From positions 1 to 39,316 of the forward strand of contig JAFYLS010000005.1 of assembly GCA_017550035.1 (NCBI GenBank): 39,316 nucleotides of DNA. The letters are read 5' to 3'. Below, piece by piece: positions 32,632 to 39,316 of the stretch (position 1 is its first letter; each line of letters opens with the position of its first letter). This DNA comes from Clostridia bacterium. Lineage in GTDB: Bacteria > Bacillota > Clostridia > Christensenellales > Aristaeellaceae. The notes under the pieces are model-generated. The model saw only the letters and a program-made list of their open reading frames with translations. It was not told the DNA's origin and did no database searches. A program made the position numbers and the translations under genes.

Positions 32632-33672
32632 ATGGTTACTTCTATGAAGAAAAAGAATTTTTTCCAGTATTTGCTGGATGGCTGGAAAAACAAACCGCTG
32701 TTTTCCACAGGCTGTGCGCTGCTGGTGATGATTGTTCTGCAGACGCTTGCGCTGGGTTTTGATTATCCTTCCTTTGGAGCTTGGTTTACTGCTTGGGGCA
32801 GAAACTGGATCAACATTCTGCGTAATAATGCTGGTGTGGGTATTGTGGCGCTGGGTATGACTTTTGTCATCATTTCCGGCGGTATTGACCTGGCGGTTGG
32901 TTCCACCATGGTAACCATCGGCGCTGTGATCATGGTCATGATTGATCCCGGCGCTCATGGCTGGCTGCAGGCGATTGGTATTACGGGAGTTCCCGCCTAT
33001 GTGATTGGCATTGCTGCCGGTGTGGTGGTAGGCGTGCTGCTGGGTGAATGTACGGGTCTGCTTGTTTCCAAAGGCAAAATGCCGCCTTTCATTGCTACGC
33101 TGGGTATGATGAAGATCTGCCGCAGTGTGACCCAGCAGATGACCATTCAGAGCAACCCCACTGTGCCCAAGGGCTTTCTGGCCATTACCGGCACCCGCAT
33201 CGGCGGCGAACTGATCCTGCCCATCATCTACTGGCTGGTTATTGCGGTGATCCTCTACGTCGTCAGCAAGCATACTGCCTTTGGCCGTCAGGTGTTCGCG
33301 GTGGGCTCCAACGAACGCACCAGCCGCCTGTCCGGTGTGAACGTGAACAAGGTGAAGCGCCGCGTGTATGTGCTCATGAGTGCACTGGTGGCCATTACCG
33401 CTGTGATCCAGATTTCCCGTATCGGCAGCATGGACTATGCCAACGCCGGCAGCGGCTACGAAATGGACGCCATTGCGGCCGTCATCATTGGCGGTACCAG
33501 CATGAGCGGCGGCAAGGGCTCGGTGGTAGGTACCGTGCTGGGCATGTTGATTCTGGCGGTTATGAACAATCTGCTGAACCTGCTGGGCGTGCCGCCCTTC
33601 CTGCGTGAAGCCTTCAAGGGCGTCATCGTCATCGCGGCCGTGATGCTGCAGAAAAAAGAGAATAACAACTGA
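32632..33672 (+). CDS. Sugar ABC importer permease (RbsC-like)
   Basis: A 346-residue membrane protein with about ten hydrophobic helices, of the ribose-type permease family. Hallmarks are ILRNNAGVGIVALGMTFVII, SGGIDLAVGSTM, then AVGSNERTSRLSGVNVNKVK (the ATPase-coupling loop) and GYEMDAIAAVIIGGTSMSGG. AGGAGGA lies 7 bases before ATG 32632; the open frame upstream overlaps the ATPase gene. It is the last gene of the importer operon, which ends at a terminator at 33680-33707. Confidence 0.93.
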   Translation: MVTSMKKKNFFQYLLDGWKNKPLFSTGCALLVMIVLQTLALGFDYPSFGAWFTAWGRNWINILRNNAGVGIVALGMTFVIISGGIDLAVGSTMVTIGAVIMVMIDPGAHGWLQAIGITGVPAYVIGIAAGVVVGVLLGECTGLLVSKGKMPPFIATLGMMKICRSVTQQMTIQSNPTVPKGFLAITGTRIGGELILPIIYWLVIAVILYVVSKHTAFGRQVFAVGSNERTSRLSGVNVNKVKRRVYVLMSALVAITAVIQISRIGSMDYANAGSGYEMDAIAAVIIGGTSMSGGKGSVVGTVLGMLILAVMNNLLNLLGVPPFLREAFKGVIVIAAVMLQKKENNN

Positions 33673-33679
33673 CGTCTGT

Positions 33680-33707
33680 CAGGGCCTGCGTATGCAGGCC
33701 CTGTTTT
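33680..33707 (+). terminator. Terminator of the sugar importer operon
   Basis: A perfect 10-bp stem (cagggcctgc / gcaggccctg, gtat loop) followed by TTTTC. Confidence 0.85.
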
Positions 33708-33725
33708 CATAGGGAGGGATGGCTT

Positions 33726-34490
33726 TTGCCGGTGGATATGCTGGTGTTTGATCTGGACGGTACGCTGCTGAGGAACGATAAAACAGTGTCCGATTACACG
33801 GTGGCCGTGCTCAGGCGCTGCCGGGAGAAGGGGATTCTGGTGGCTCTGGCCACGGCGCGGTCTCATTGGGTTGCGCAGCGGATTGTGGATATCGTGCAGC
33901 CTGATGCGCTGATTGTCAATGGCGGCGCACTGGCCTTTGCAAAAGGGGAACGGGTAGTGGACCGGCGATTCAGTGCAGAAACCACAGATGCCCTGCTGGC
34001 GGCGATTGGCAAATGTCCATCCCTGGAACACATCACCATGGGCACGGAAGAAGGATACTTTGTGACCTGGGAATATGCAAAGCATGCCGATCACGCAAAG
34101 GCGATCAAGACGGATTTTTCAAAGCCTCTGGGGATGCGCGCCTATAAGATCACCCCATCCTTCATGGATGAAAAGGATGCCCATCGGGTTGCTGCGCTGT
34201 TTCCGGAATGTGATATGACCGGTTTTACCGGGGAAAAGTGGTACCGCTTTTCGCCCAAAGGCGCAGATAAACTGGCGGCGCTTCGCGCCATTTCTGGTAA
34301 ATTGAGTATTCCGCTGGATAACATGGCGGCCTTTGGGGATGACTGGAATGATCTGGACATGATCCGCGGTTGCGGAACGGGCATTGCCATGGGGAATGCC
34401 ATTGATGTGTTGAAGCGGGCGGCGGATCAGGTATGTCTATCCAATGAGGAGGATGGCGCTGCCAGGTGGATTGAAGCGCATCTGTTGTAA
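33726..34490 (+). CDS. HAD-superfamily Cof-type phosphatase
   Basis: A 254-residue haloacid dehalogenase-type hydrolase of the Cof/YidA subgroup (C2 cap). Motif I is VFDLDGTLL, motif II ALATARS, motif III Lys in SPKGADKLAALRA, and motif IV GDDWNDLDMI. The family dephosphorylates sugar phosphates or flavin-type phosphates. The start is a TTG at 33726, supported by GGGAGGG 8 bases upstream; a GTG at 33732 and an ATG at 33738 are alternatives. It lies just after the importer terminator, so expression may come from partial read-through. Position between sugar importer and rhaDA suggests a sugar-phosphate substrate, but this is inference. Confidence 0.88.
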   Translation: MPVDMLVFDLDGTLLRNDKTVSDYTVAVLRRCREKGILVALATARSHWVAQRIVDIVQPDALIVNGGALAFAKGERVVDRRFSAETTDALLAAIGKCPSLEHITMGTEEGYFVTWEYAKHADHAKAIKTDFSKPLGMRAYKITPSFMDEKDAHRVAALFPECDMTGFTGEKWYRFSPKGADKLAALRAISGKLSIPLDNMAAFGDDWNDLDMIRGCGTGIAMGNAIDVLKRAADQVCLSNEEDGAARWIEAHLL

Positions 34491-34500
34491 CGGCACAAAA

Positions 34501-34525
34501 AAAGACGGCTATGCCGTCTTTTTGT
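34501..34525. terminator. Bidirectional terminator between the HAD gene and rhaD
   Basis: A perfect 9-bp stem (aaagacggc / gccgtcttt, 3-nt loop) with T-run to the right and A-run to the left, shared by two convergent units. Confidence 0.88.
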
Positions 34526-34534
34526 GTGTAAAAA

Positions 34535-35359
34535 TCAGTTCAGGAAATCTTCGCGGACAGTGAGTCCGAAGTCTTTGGCAATGGCGCGGATGGCATCATC
34601 TGTGATGGTCTGCATGATGGGCATGCCGGAAGAGGTGACCAGCATGAAAATGCGGGCGGCATTCTCAATGGTGTGCATAAGGCCGAAGGCTTCGTCCAGA
34701 TCCTGACCGGAAACGAACAGACCGTGATGTGCCCAGACAGCGGCAGGGAATTCCTTCATCAGTTCGCTGGTGGCAAGGGCAATAGCGCGGCCGCCCGGCA
34801 CCATCCATTCTACCACGCCCACGCCCTGAGGAAATACCACGGGGCATTCAGTGGCGCTTTGCCACAGCGCACGGGAAAAGGCGCGGCTGGTGAGGGGCAG
34901 AATGTAGGTCATGGCGATCAGGTTGCCGGGGTGAGCGTGGTAAATCACGCGGTTTTTGCCGTTGGTCGCCTTCAGGCGTACGCTGTGGTTCAGGAAATGG
35001 CTGGGGAATTCGCTGGTGGGTCTGCCGCCCATTTCCAGCCCCCACACGATGCGCCAGCTGTCGCCGGCATCGTTGATTTCCAGAATGCAGATGTTGTCCT
35101 GCGGGGCCAGAATCACATTGCGGAAGTATTTGCCGCTGCCGGTGGACAGGAAGAAAGCGTTCTTCAGGTTATCCGCCTGCACATCCATCTTTACCCATTC
35201 TCCGGGGGTCTCTTTGAAATAGGGACGGCAGAGCGCCACTTCTTCTTCACTCATCAGATAGGTCAGGTTGCCGCCGTTGCGTTCATGCCAGTTCTGCAGC
35301 CAGCCGTCATTGCAGGCGCGCACATAATTTTTGATTACATCCAGTTCCAGAATGCTCAT
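34535..35359 (-). CDS. rhaD: Rhamnulose-1-phosphate aldolase
   Basis: A 274-residue class II zinc aldolase, the same length as Escherichia coli RhaD. It splits L-rhamnulose 1-phosphate into dihydroxyacetone phosphate and L-lactaldehyde. The catalytic Glu117 (GRPTSEFPSH) and the zinc ligands His141 and His143 (YHAHPGN) and His212 (AVWAHHG) fall at the same numbers as in the E. coli enzyme. NWHERNGGNL and STGSGKYFRN give the phosphate-binding loops. Its start is one base after the rhaA stop codon, so the two are translationally coupled. It ends at a shared terminator. Confidence 0.96.
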   Translation of the reverse strand: MSILELDVIKNYVRACNDGWLQNWHERNGGNLTYLMSEEEVALCRPYFKETPGEWVKMDVQADNLKNAFFLSTGSGKYFRNVILAPQDNICILEINDAGDSWRIVWGLEMGGRPTSEFPSHFLNHSVRLKATNGKNRVIYHAHPGNLIAMTYILPLTSRAFSRALWQSATECPVVFPQGVGVVEWMVPGGRAIALATSELMKEFPAAVWAHHGLFVSGQDLDEAFGLMHTIENAARIFMLVTSSGMPIMQTITDDAIRAIAKDFGLTVREDFLN

Positions 35360-35360
35360 T

Positions 35361-36611
35361 TCACACTCTCTCCTTCAGTACGTTTTCTTCGTAGGTCAGC
35401 ACCTGTTCAAACCAGCTTTCGTCACAGGGGACGCCCATCTTTTCGCAGTATGCCTCCCAGATGGCGCCAAAGGGCATGGTTTTCAGCTCTTCCTGCAGCA
35501 TCAGCAGGCGGGTGAAGTTGCCTTCCTGCTGGAGTTTTGTCAGCAGCCCGTGGGGCTGTGTCAGGGCGTAGAGCAGAGCTTTCTGCATGCTTCTTGTGCC
35601 GATGACCCATGCAGCTACGCGGTTGATGGAGGCATCAAAGTAATCCAGACCGCACAGCACCTTGTCCATGGCGTCGCAGCGAACGATCTCCAGCGCGATC
35701 TCGCGAATCTCGTCGTCGAAACGTACCACGTGGTCGCTGTCCCAGCGCATGGGGCGGGTCACGTGCAGCGGGATCTTATCAAAGAAACACAGCATGGCGG
35801 GCAGCTTATCGCTGACCGTTTCGGTGGGATGGTAGTGGCCGTTGTCCATCAGGTTGTATACGCCGGGATGCGCAGCGGCATAACCCATGTAGAACTCGCT
35901 GCTGCCTACGGTGTAAGCTTCCACACCGATGCCAAACACCTTGCTTTCCACGCAGTCGATGACGCCGGGCAGCTTTTCGGTAAAGATCTGGTCCAGGGAA
36001 CCTGCCAGCAGTTTGCGGGGAGTCAGCCGGTCAGCGGGGATATCCTTAAGACCATCGGGAATCCACACGTTGCACAGGCAGTGTGTGCCCAGCTCTTTGG
36101 CAAAATAGGCGGCAATGCGGCGGCACTGGATGCCGTGACGCACCCAGAAGGCGCGCACCGTTTCATCTGGACTGGACAGGGTCAGGCCGTCCTTTACCAT
36201 GGGGTGGGAAAAGAAAGTGGGGTTAAAGTCGATGCCCAGATTGCGGGATTTGGCATAATCCACCCAGGGAGCAAAGTCTTCCTCCGTGATGGCGTCGCGG
36301 TCGTGGAACTGAGCGCCCTGCACGGCATAGCAGGCATGCAGATTGATGCGCTTCATGCCGGGAATCAGGGAAATGGCCAGATCAAAGTCCTTAGTCAGTT
36401 CTTCAAAGCTGCGGGCTTTTCCGGGATAGTTGCCGGTGGCCTGAATGCCGCCGGACAGCGCTTCGCCGCTGTTTTCAAAGCCGGTCACGTCATCGCCCTG
36501 CCAGCAGTGAATGGAAATGGGGAACCGGGAAAGGGTATCCATGGCGGCAATAACGTCCACGCCAAAATGGGCGTAGCGCGCTGCTGCCTGATCAAATACA
36601 ACAGGATTCAT
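35361..36611 (-). CDS. rhaA: L-rhamnose isomerase
   Basis: A 416-residue metal-dependent sugar isomerase, close in length to E. coli RhaA (419). It converts L-rhamnose to L-rhamnulose. The family stretches ISIHCWQGDDVTGFE near the N-terminus, INLHACYA, LGIDFNPTFFSHP, and the metal-binding NLMDNGHYHPTETVSDK and RWDSDHVV are present. ATG 36611 is preferred because AGGAG lies 8 bases upstream; the ATG at 36617 is too close. It is the first gene of rhaA-rhaD. A TATGAT -10 box lies 41 bases upstream, but the -35 is poor, which fits activator control. No rhamnulokinase or mutarotase gene is present in the window. Confidence 0.96.
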   Translation of the reverse strand: MNPVVFDQAAARYAHFGVDVIAAMDTLSRFPISIHCWQGDDVTGFENSGEALSGGIQATGNYPGKARSFEELTKDFDLAISLIPGMKRINLHACYAVQGAQFHDRDAITEEDFAPWVDYAKSRNLGIDFNPTFFSHPMVKDGLTLSSPDETVRAFWVRHGIQCRRIAAYFAKELGTHCLCNVWIPDGLKDIPADRLTPRKLLAGSLDQIFTEKLPGVIDCVESKVFGIGVEAYTVGSSEFYMGYAAAHPGVYNLMDNGHYHPTETVSDKLPAMLCFFDKIPLHVTRPMRWDSDHVVRFDDEIREIALEIVRCDAMDKVLCGLDYFDASINRVAAWVIGTRSMQKALLYALTQPHGLLTKLQQEGNFTRLLMLQEELKTMPFGAIWEAYCEKMGVPCDESWFEQVLTYEENVLKERV

Positions 36612-36652
36612 AAGCATGACTCCTTTCTGTTACTTGCTGTTTCTGTACTTTC

Positions 36653-36658
36653 ATCATA
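36653..36658 (-). promoter_or_regulatory. Possible -10 box of rhaAD
   Basis: TATGAT on the minus strand. The expected -35 position (17-bp spacer) holds TTTTCT, a poor match, so an activator may be needed (inference). Confidence 0.4.
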
Positions 36659-36743
36659 CCGCAAAACGGGCAAAAAGAAAAGTGCGAAAGGGGTTGAAAA
36701 AGAAAAATTCATAGGGGGATAGCCAAAGGAACCTACTTGGGTA

Positions 36744-36749
36744 TATAAT
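36744..36749 (+). promoter_or_regulatory. Possible -10 box of the DUF2284 gene
   Basis: A perfect TATAAT 33 bases before the start codon, without a convincing -35 box. The 170-base gap between this gene and rhaA therefore carries two divergent promoters. Confidence 0.5.
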
Positions 36750-36782
36750 AAAAACAGAAGATTTCTATACGGAGGATTCATT

Positions 36783-37331
36783 ATGGAACATCATGCACTG
36801 GTGCAGCTGGCGCTTGATTTGGGCGCTGCCAAAGCCACGGTGATTCCGCAGGAAAAAATCGTGCTTTCCGCCGAATTCCGCAAGATTTGCGAGGCCAACG
36901 GCTGCGGCATGTACAATAAAACCTGGATGTGTTCCACCGAGCATATCGGTGATATTGATGTGCTGATGGAGAAGGTGCGCTCTTACAAATGGGCGCTGTG
37001 GTATCAGCTGATTGGCGAAATTGAGGACAGCTACGATTTTGAAGGCATGACCGAAGTGGGCGGCCGCTTTATTGCCATCTGCCAGAAGATCAATGAAGCA
37101 TTGAAGCCGGTGTTTGGGAATACCATGCTGCATCTGGGCAAGGGCGGCTGCGGTCTTTGCGAGCGCTGCACGATTCTCGACAATGAACCCTGCCGCATGC
37201 CGGATAAAGCCCTTTCTTCCCTGGAAATGTACGGCGTGGATGTATACCGCACCACGGAAGGAACGGAACTGAAATATATCAACGGGCCTGAAACGGTGAC
37301 CTATTTCGGCATGGTGCTGTTCAACGATTGA
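36783..37331 (+). CDS. DUF2284 predicted metal-binding protein
   Basis: A 182-residue cysteine-rich protein of the DUF2284 family. The first cluster is ICEANGCGMYNKTWMCS (Cys36, 41, 50), and the second is GKGGCGLCERCTILDNEPC followed by RMPDKALSSLEMYGVDV, the family hallmark. The pattern suggests binding of an iron-sulfur cluster or zinc; such proteins are common in anaerobes and their role is unknown. GGAGG lies 7 bases before the ATG. It is divergent from rhaA, but nothing in its sequence ties it to rhamnose. A short GC hairpin at 37348-37362 follows without a T-run. Confidence 0.9.
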   Translation: MEHHALVQLALDLGAAKATVIPQEKIVLSAEFRKICEANGCGMYNKTWMCSTEHIGDIDVLMEKVRSYKWALWYQLIGEIEDSYDFEGMTEVGGRFIAICQKINEALKPVFGNTMLHLGKGGCGLCERCTILDNEPCRMPDKALSSLEMYGVDVYRTTEGTELKYINGPETVTYFGMVLFND

Positions 37332-37484
37332 TACGGGAAACAAAAAACGCTGCATCGCAGCGGGGATGCCTTGCCGTCAGCATATAGTTCTGATGGAATG
37401 GGCGGAACATCTTAAGCAAGCCTGAACCGGCTGTTCATCGCTCAATGCGTTGCAATAAATATAGAATAGGAAGGAAGATTGTTT

Positions 37485-37529
37485 ATGAGAAAAAATATGC
37501 GTTGTGTTTGGAGGATGCACAAGAACTAA
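37485..37529 (+). CDS. Possible 14-codon leader peptide
   Basis: ATG with GGAAGG 8 bases upstream opens a 14-residue frame (MRKNMRCVWRMHKN) ending in TAA at 37527-37529. The frame contains the first of three mutually complementary segments placed before the GNAT gene. Whether it is translated is unknown; very short frames with a good ribosome binding site can arise by chance. Confidence 0.35.
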   Translation: MRKNMRCVWRMHKN

Positions 37530-37555
37530 TCCTCCGGAAAATTTGAATGGAGGAT
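37510..37555 (+). promoter_or_regulatory. Possible translational switch upstream of the GNAT gene
   Basis: Three 7-base segments occur in order: GGAGGAT (37510-37516, inside the putative leader frame), ATCCTCC (37529-37535) and GGAGGAT (37549-37555, the ribosome binding site of the GNAT gene). The middle one can pair with either neighbour but not both, so one structure hides the ribosome binding site and the other frees it. The layout recalls leader-peptide attenuators of erm and cat resistance genes. Confidence 0.4.
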
Positions 37556-37561
37556 ACAAAG

Positions 37562-37981
37562 ATGAATTTTGTGAAAATCAAAACGGAACATTTTGAAGAA
37601 CTAACGAAATTGCAAAAGGCATACAAAGAAGAAATTGGAGAATGCGTGCCTGCCAATGCAGAACTTGAAAGTCTAAGAAATGCAATCGAGAATGAACAGA
37701 TACATTTTTACGGATGTATATGCGATGACTCGCTCATTGCGTGCTGCTCAATATGCTTTGTATATTCGACTTTCAATTATGGTAAATCCGGCGTATTCGA
37801 AGATTTCTATATTCAACCTGAATATCGCCATCAGGGCATTGCGCGAAAACTGGTTGCCTATGCATTTGAGCAGAGTGGTGCAGCTTCTCTTACCGTCGGT
37901 TGTGCAGATTGTGATGTGCAAATGTATAAAGCAATTGGTTTTGAAATCCCATTAGGGAACATGTTGGCGCTTGGAGGGTAA
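37562..37981 (+). CDS. GNAT-family N-acetyltransferase
   Basis: A 139-residue acetyltransferase using acetyl-CoA to modify an amino group on an unknown substrate. The core motif A is present: VFEDFYIQPEYRHQGIARKL, with the pyrophosphate-binding RHQGIA, then the SLTVGCADCDVQMYKAIGFE end of the fold (the 'Y.K.GFE' block). GGAGG lies 9 bases before ATG 37562; an ATG at 37547 lies directly ahead of that site. Base composition is clearly more AT-rich and the codons differ from neighbouring genes, suggesting recent acquisition. Possible regulation by a leader-peptide switch is described separately. A hairpin terminator follows. Confidence 0.88.
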   Translation: MNFVKIKTEHFEELTKLQKAYKEEIGECVPANAELESLRNAIENEQIHFYGCICDDSLIACCSICFVYSTFNYGKSGVFEDFYIQPEYRHQGIARKLVAYAFEQSGAASLTVGCADCDVQMYKAIGFEIPLGNMLALGG

Positions 37982-38043
37982 GAAGGTACATCGGCCATTC
38001 ATATAATGGGCGGTTCGGAAAATTCCCATCGTTCCATACAAAA

Positions 38044-38080
38044 ACGAGCATCCGGCACTTTGGTCGGACGCTCGTTTTTT
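38044..38080. terminator. Bidirectional terminator between the GNAT gene and fhs
   Basis: Stem acgagc-a-tccg / cgga-c-gctcgt with a 10-nt loop, T-run to the right and A-run to the left. Confidence 0.82.
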
Positions 38081-38143
38081 GTTGTCGGATAAACCGCGCT
38101 TTGGAATTCTCCTGTCAGGAGGCAGCGCGTATTGATGCGGGAA

Positions 38144-39316
38144 TCAGAACAGACCCACGATCTTGCCGTTTTCATCCACGTCGATCTTTTCGGCGGCGGG
38201 AACTTTGGGGAGACCCGGCATGGTGAGAATATCGCCCGTCAGCACCACGATGAAGCCGGCGCCGGCGGAGATCTTCACGTTCTTGATGGTCACGTCGAAG
38301 TTTTCGGGCGCGCCCAGCTTGGTGGGATCATCGGAGAAGGAATACTGGGTCTTGGCCACGCAGATGGGGCAGTTGGCAAAGCCCAGTTTGGTGAGGCTGT
38401 CAATCTGCTTCTTGGCAGCGGGGGTCACGATGATGCCGCGGCCGCCGTACACCTTCTTCACGATGGCTTCGATCTTTTCTTCGATGGTGCCTTCCAGTTC
38501 GTAAGAGAAGGTGAAATCGCCCTTTTCTTCTTCGCACAGGCGCACCACTTCGCGGGCCAGATCTTCGCCGCCCTTGCCGCCTTCTGCCCAAACGTTGGAC
38601 AGCACGGTATTGACGCCCAGTTCATGGCACTTTTCAATGATGAAGTTGATTTCGTTGTCCGTATCCGTGGGGAAACGGTTGACGGCCACTACGCAGGGGA
38701 GCTTGTACACATTCTTGATGTTGCTCACATGGCGCAGCAGGTTGGGAATGCCCTTTTCCAGTGCAGCAAGGTCTTCGTTGCTGAGTGCCGTCTTGGGCAG
38801 GCCGCCGTGCATCTTCAGGGCGCGGACGGTGGCCACCACCACCACGGCAGCGGGGGTCAGACCGGCCATACGGCACTTGATGTCCAGGAACTTTTCGGCG
38901 CCCAGGTCAGCGCCGAAACCGGCTTCGGTGATGGCGTAGTCGCCCATCTTCAGGGCCAGCTTGGTGGCCATCACGCTGTTGCAGCCGTGGGCAATGTTAG
39001 CAAAGGGGCCGCCGTGCACAAAGGCAGGGGTGCCTTCCAGGGTCTGCACCAGGTTGGGCTTGAGCGCATCTTTCAAAAGCGCGGTCATGGCACCCTGGGC
39101 CTTCAATTGGCCGCAGGTGACGGGCTGATCGTCGTAGGTGTAGCCTACGATGATGCGGCTGAGGCGTTCCTTCAGGTCGGAGATGGAATTGCTCAGGCAC
39201 AGCACAGCCATGATTTCACTGGCAACGGTGATATCAAAGCCGTCTTCGCGGGGTGTGCCGTTGGCCTTGCCGCCCATGCCGTCCACGATGAAGCGGAGCT
39301 GACGGTCGTTCATGTC
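38144..39316 (-). CDS. fhs: Formate-tetrahydrofolate ligase, C-terminal part (5' end outside window)
   Basis: The last 390 residues of formyltetrahydrofolate synthetase, which makes 10-formyl-THF from formate, THF and ATP in one-carbon metabolism and in the methyl branch of the Wood-Ljungdahl pathway. The frame is open to the window edge; the full protein is about 556 residues, so roughly 165 N-terminal residues, including the P-loop, lie outside. Family stretches seen: [53 protein letters not shown] and the C-terminal [20 protein letters not shown]. Codon usage is biased toward a few GC-ending codons, suggesting high expression. A shared terminator lies downstream. Confidence 0.96.
   Translation of the reverse strand, partial: DMNDRQLRFIVDGMGGKANGTPREDGFDITVASEIMAVLCLSNSISDLKERLSRIIVGYTYDDQPVTCGQLKAQGAMTALLKDALKPNLVQTLEGTPAFVHGGPFANIAHGCNSVMATKLALKMGDYAITEAGFGADLGAEKFLDIKCRMAGLTPAAVVVVATVRALKMHGGLPKTALSNEDLAALEKGIPNLLRHVSNIKNVYKLPCVVAVNRFPTDTDNEINFIIEKCHELGVNTVLSNVWAEGGKGGEDLAREVVRLCEEEKGDFTFSYELEGTIEEKIEAIVKKVYGGRGIIVTPAAKKQIDSLTKLGFANCPICVAKTQYSFSDDPTKLGAPENFDVTIKNVKISAGAGFIVVLTGDILTMPGLPKVPAAEKIDVDENGKIVGLF

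Noticed and set aside
37348-37362. GC hairpin after the DUF2284 gene
   Set aside because: The 6-bp stem has no T-run on the plus strand; it has one only on the minus strand, where no gene ends.
1-39316. CRISPR arrays, tRNA/rRNA genes, insertion sequences, phage genes
   Set aside because: No direct-repeat arrays, tRNA-like folds, transposase motifs or inverted-repeat-bounded elements were recognised anywhere in the window.

Overview
The window looks like a chromosomal segment of an anaerobic, endospore-forming member of the Clostridia, probably a gut lineage related to Christensenellales (an inference from gene content). The evidence is cotJ-type spore-coat genes, an FprA-type flavodiiron protein, formate-tetrahydrofolate ligase, an LPXTG surface protein with Cna-B modules, consensus Gram-positive sigma-A promoters (TTGACA-N17-TATAAT) and strong AGGAGG ribosome binding sites. 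No rRNA, tRNA, CRISPR array, intact insertion sequence or phage was recognised.

Layout. 1-2.2 kb: the C-terminal half of a cell-wall-anchored adhesin, then the decayed remnant of a MATE efflux gene. 2.3-9.3 kb: an M16C metalloprotease, two convergent MFS transporters with a 57-residue protein between them, and a DUF2975 membrane protein with its small XRE regulator. 9.4-13.8 kb: a membrane-anchored cyclophilin, a three-gene hydrolase operon (EEP phosphatase, MazG-like NTP pyrophosphohydrolase, MBL-fold), and the phosphatidylethanolamine pair pssA-psd. 13.8-19.3 kb: cotJC with a fused cotJA-cotJB gene, a YlmH-type S4 protein, a Tet(M)-like GTPase fused to a YacP/NYN nuclease-like domain, and a DUF4234 protein. 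19.4-26.1 kb: a Gfo/Idh/MocA-like protein, a ferritin-like protein, an ADP-ribosylglycohydrolase, a flavodiiron protein plus ribokinase pair, and an unknown membrane-anchored protein. 26.2-29.5 kb: an ABC-2 exporter operon ending in recO. 29.9-36.6 kb: a ribose-type sugar ABC importer, a HAD phosphatase, and rhaA-rhaD on the opposite strand. 36.8-39.3 kb: a DUF2284 protein, an AT-rich island with a GNAT acetyltransferase behind a possible leader-peptide switch, and the C-terminal part of fhs.

How the genes work together. The importer (lipoprotein, ATPase, permease) plus RhaA and RhaD suggest uptake and breakdown of L-rhamnose or a related deoxysugar, but no rhamnulokinase is in view. PssA and Psd make phosphatidylserine and then phosphatidylethanolamine. 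The CotJ proteins are spore-coat parts. FprA is an oxygen or NO defence enzyme. Most transcription units are bounded by clear promoters and bidirectional hairpin terminators.

Most noteworthy points: the GTPase-NYN fusion, the CotJA-CotJB fusion, a ferritin-like protein with a complete E/ExxH/E/ExxH pattern, three mutually exclusive 7-nt pairing segments in front of the GNAT gene, the recO gene inside an exporter operon, a MATE pseudogene, and a sugar ABC ATPase with only one intact catalytic site.
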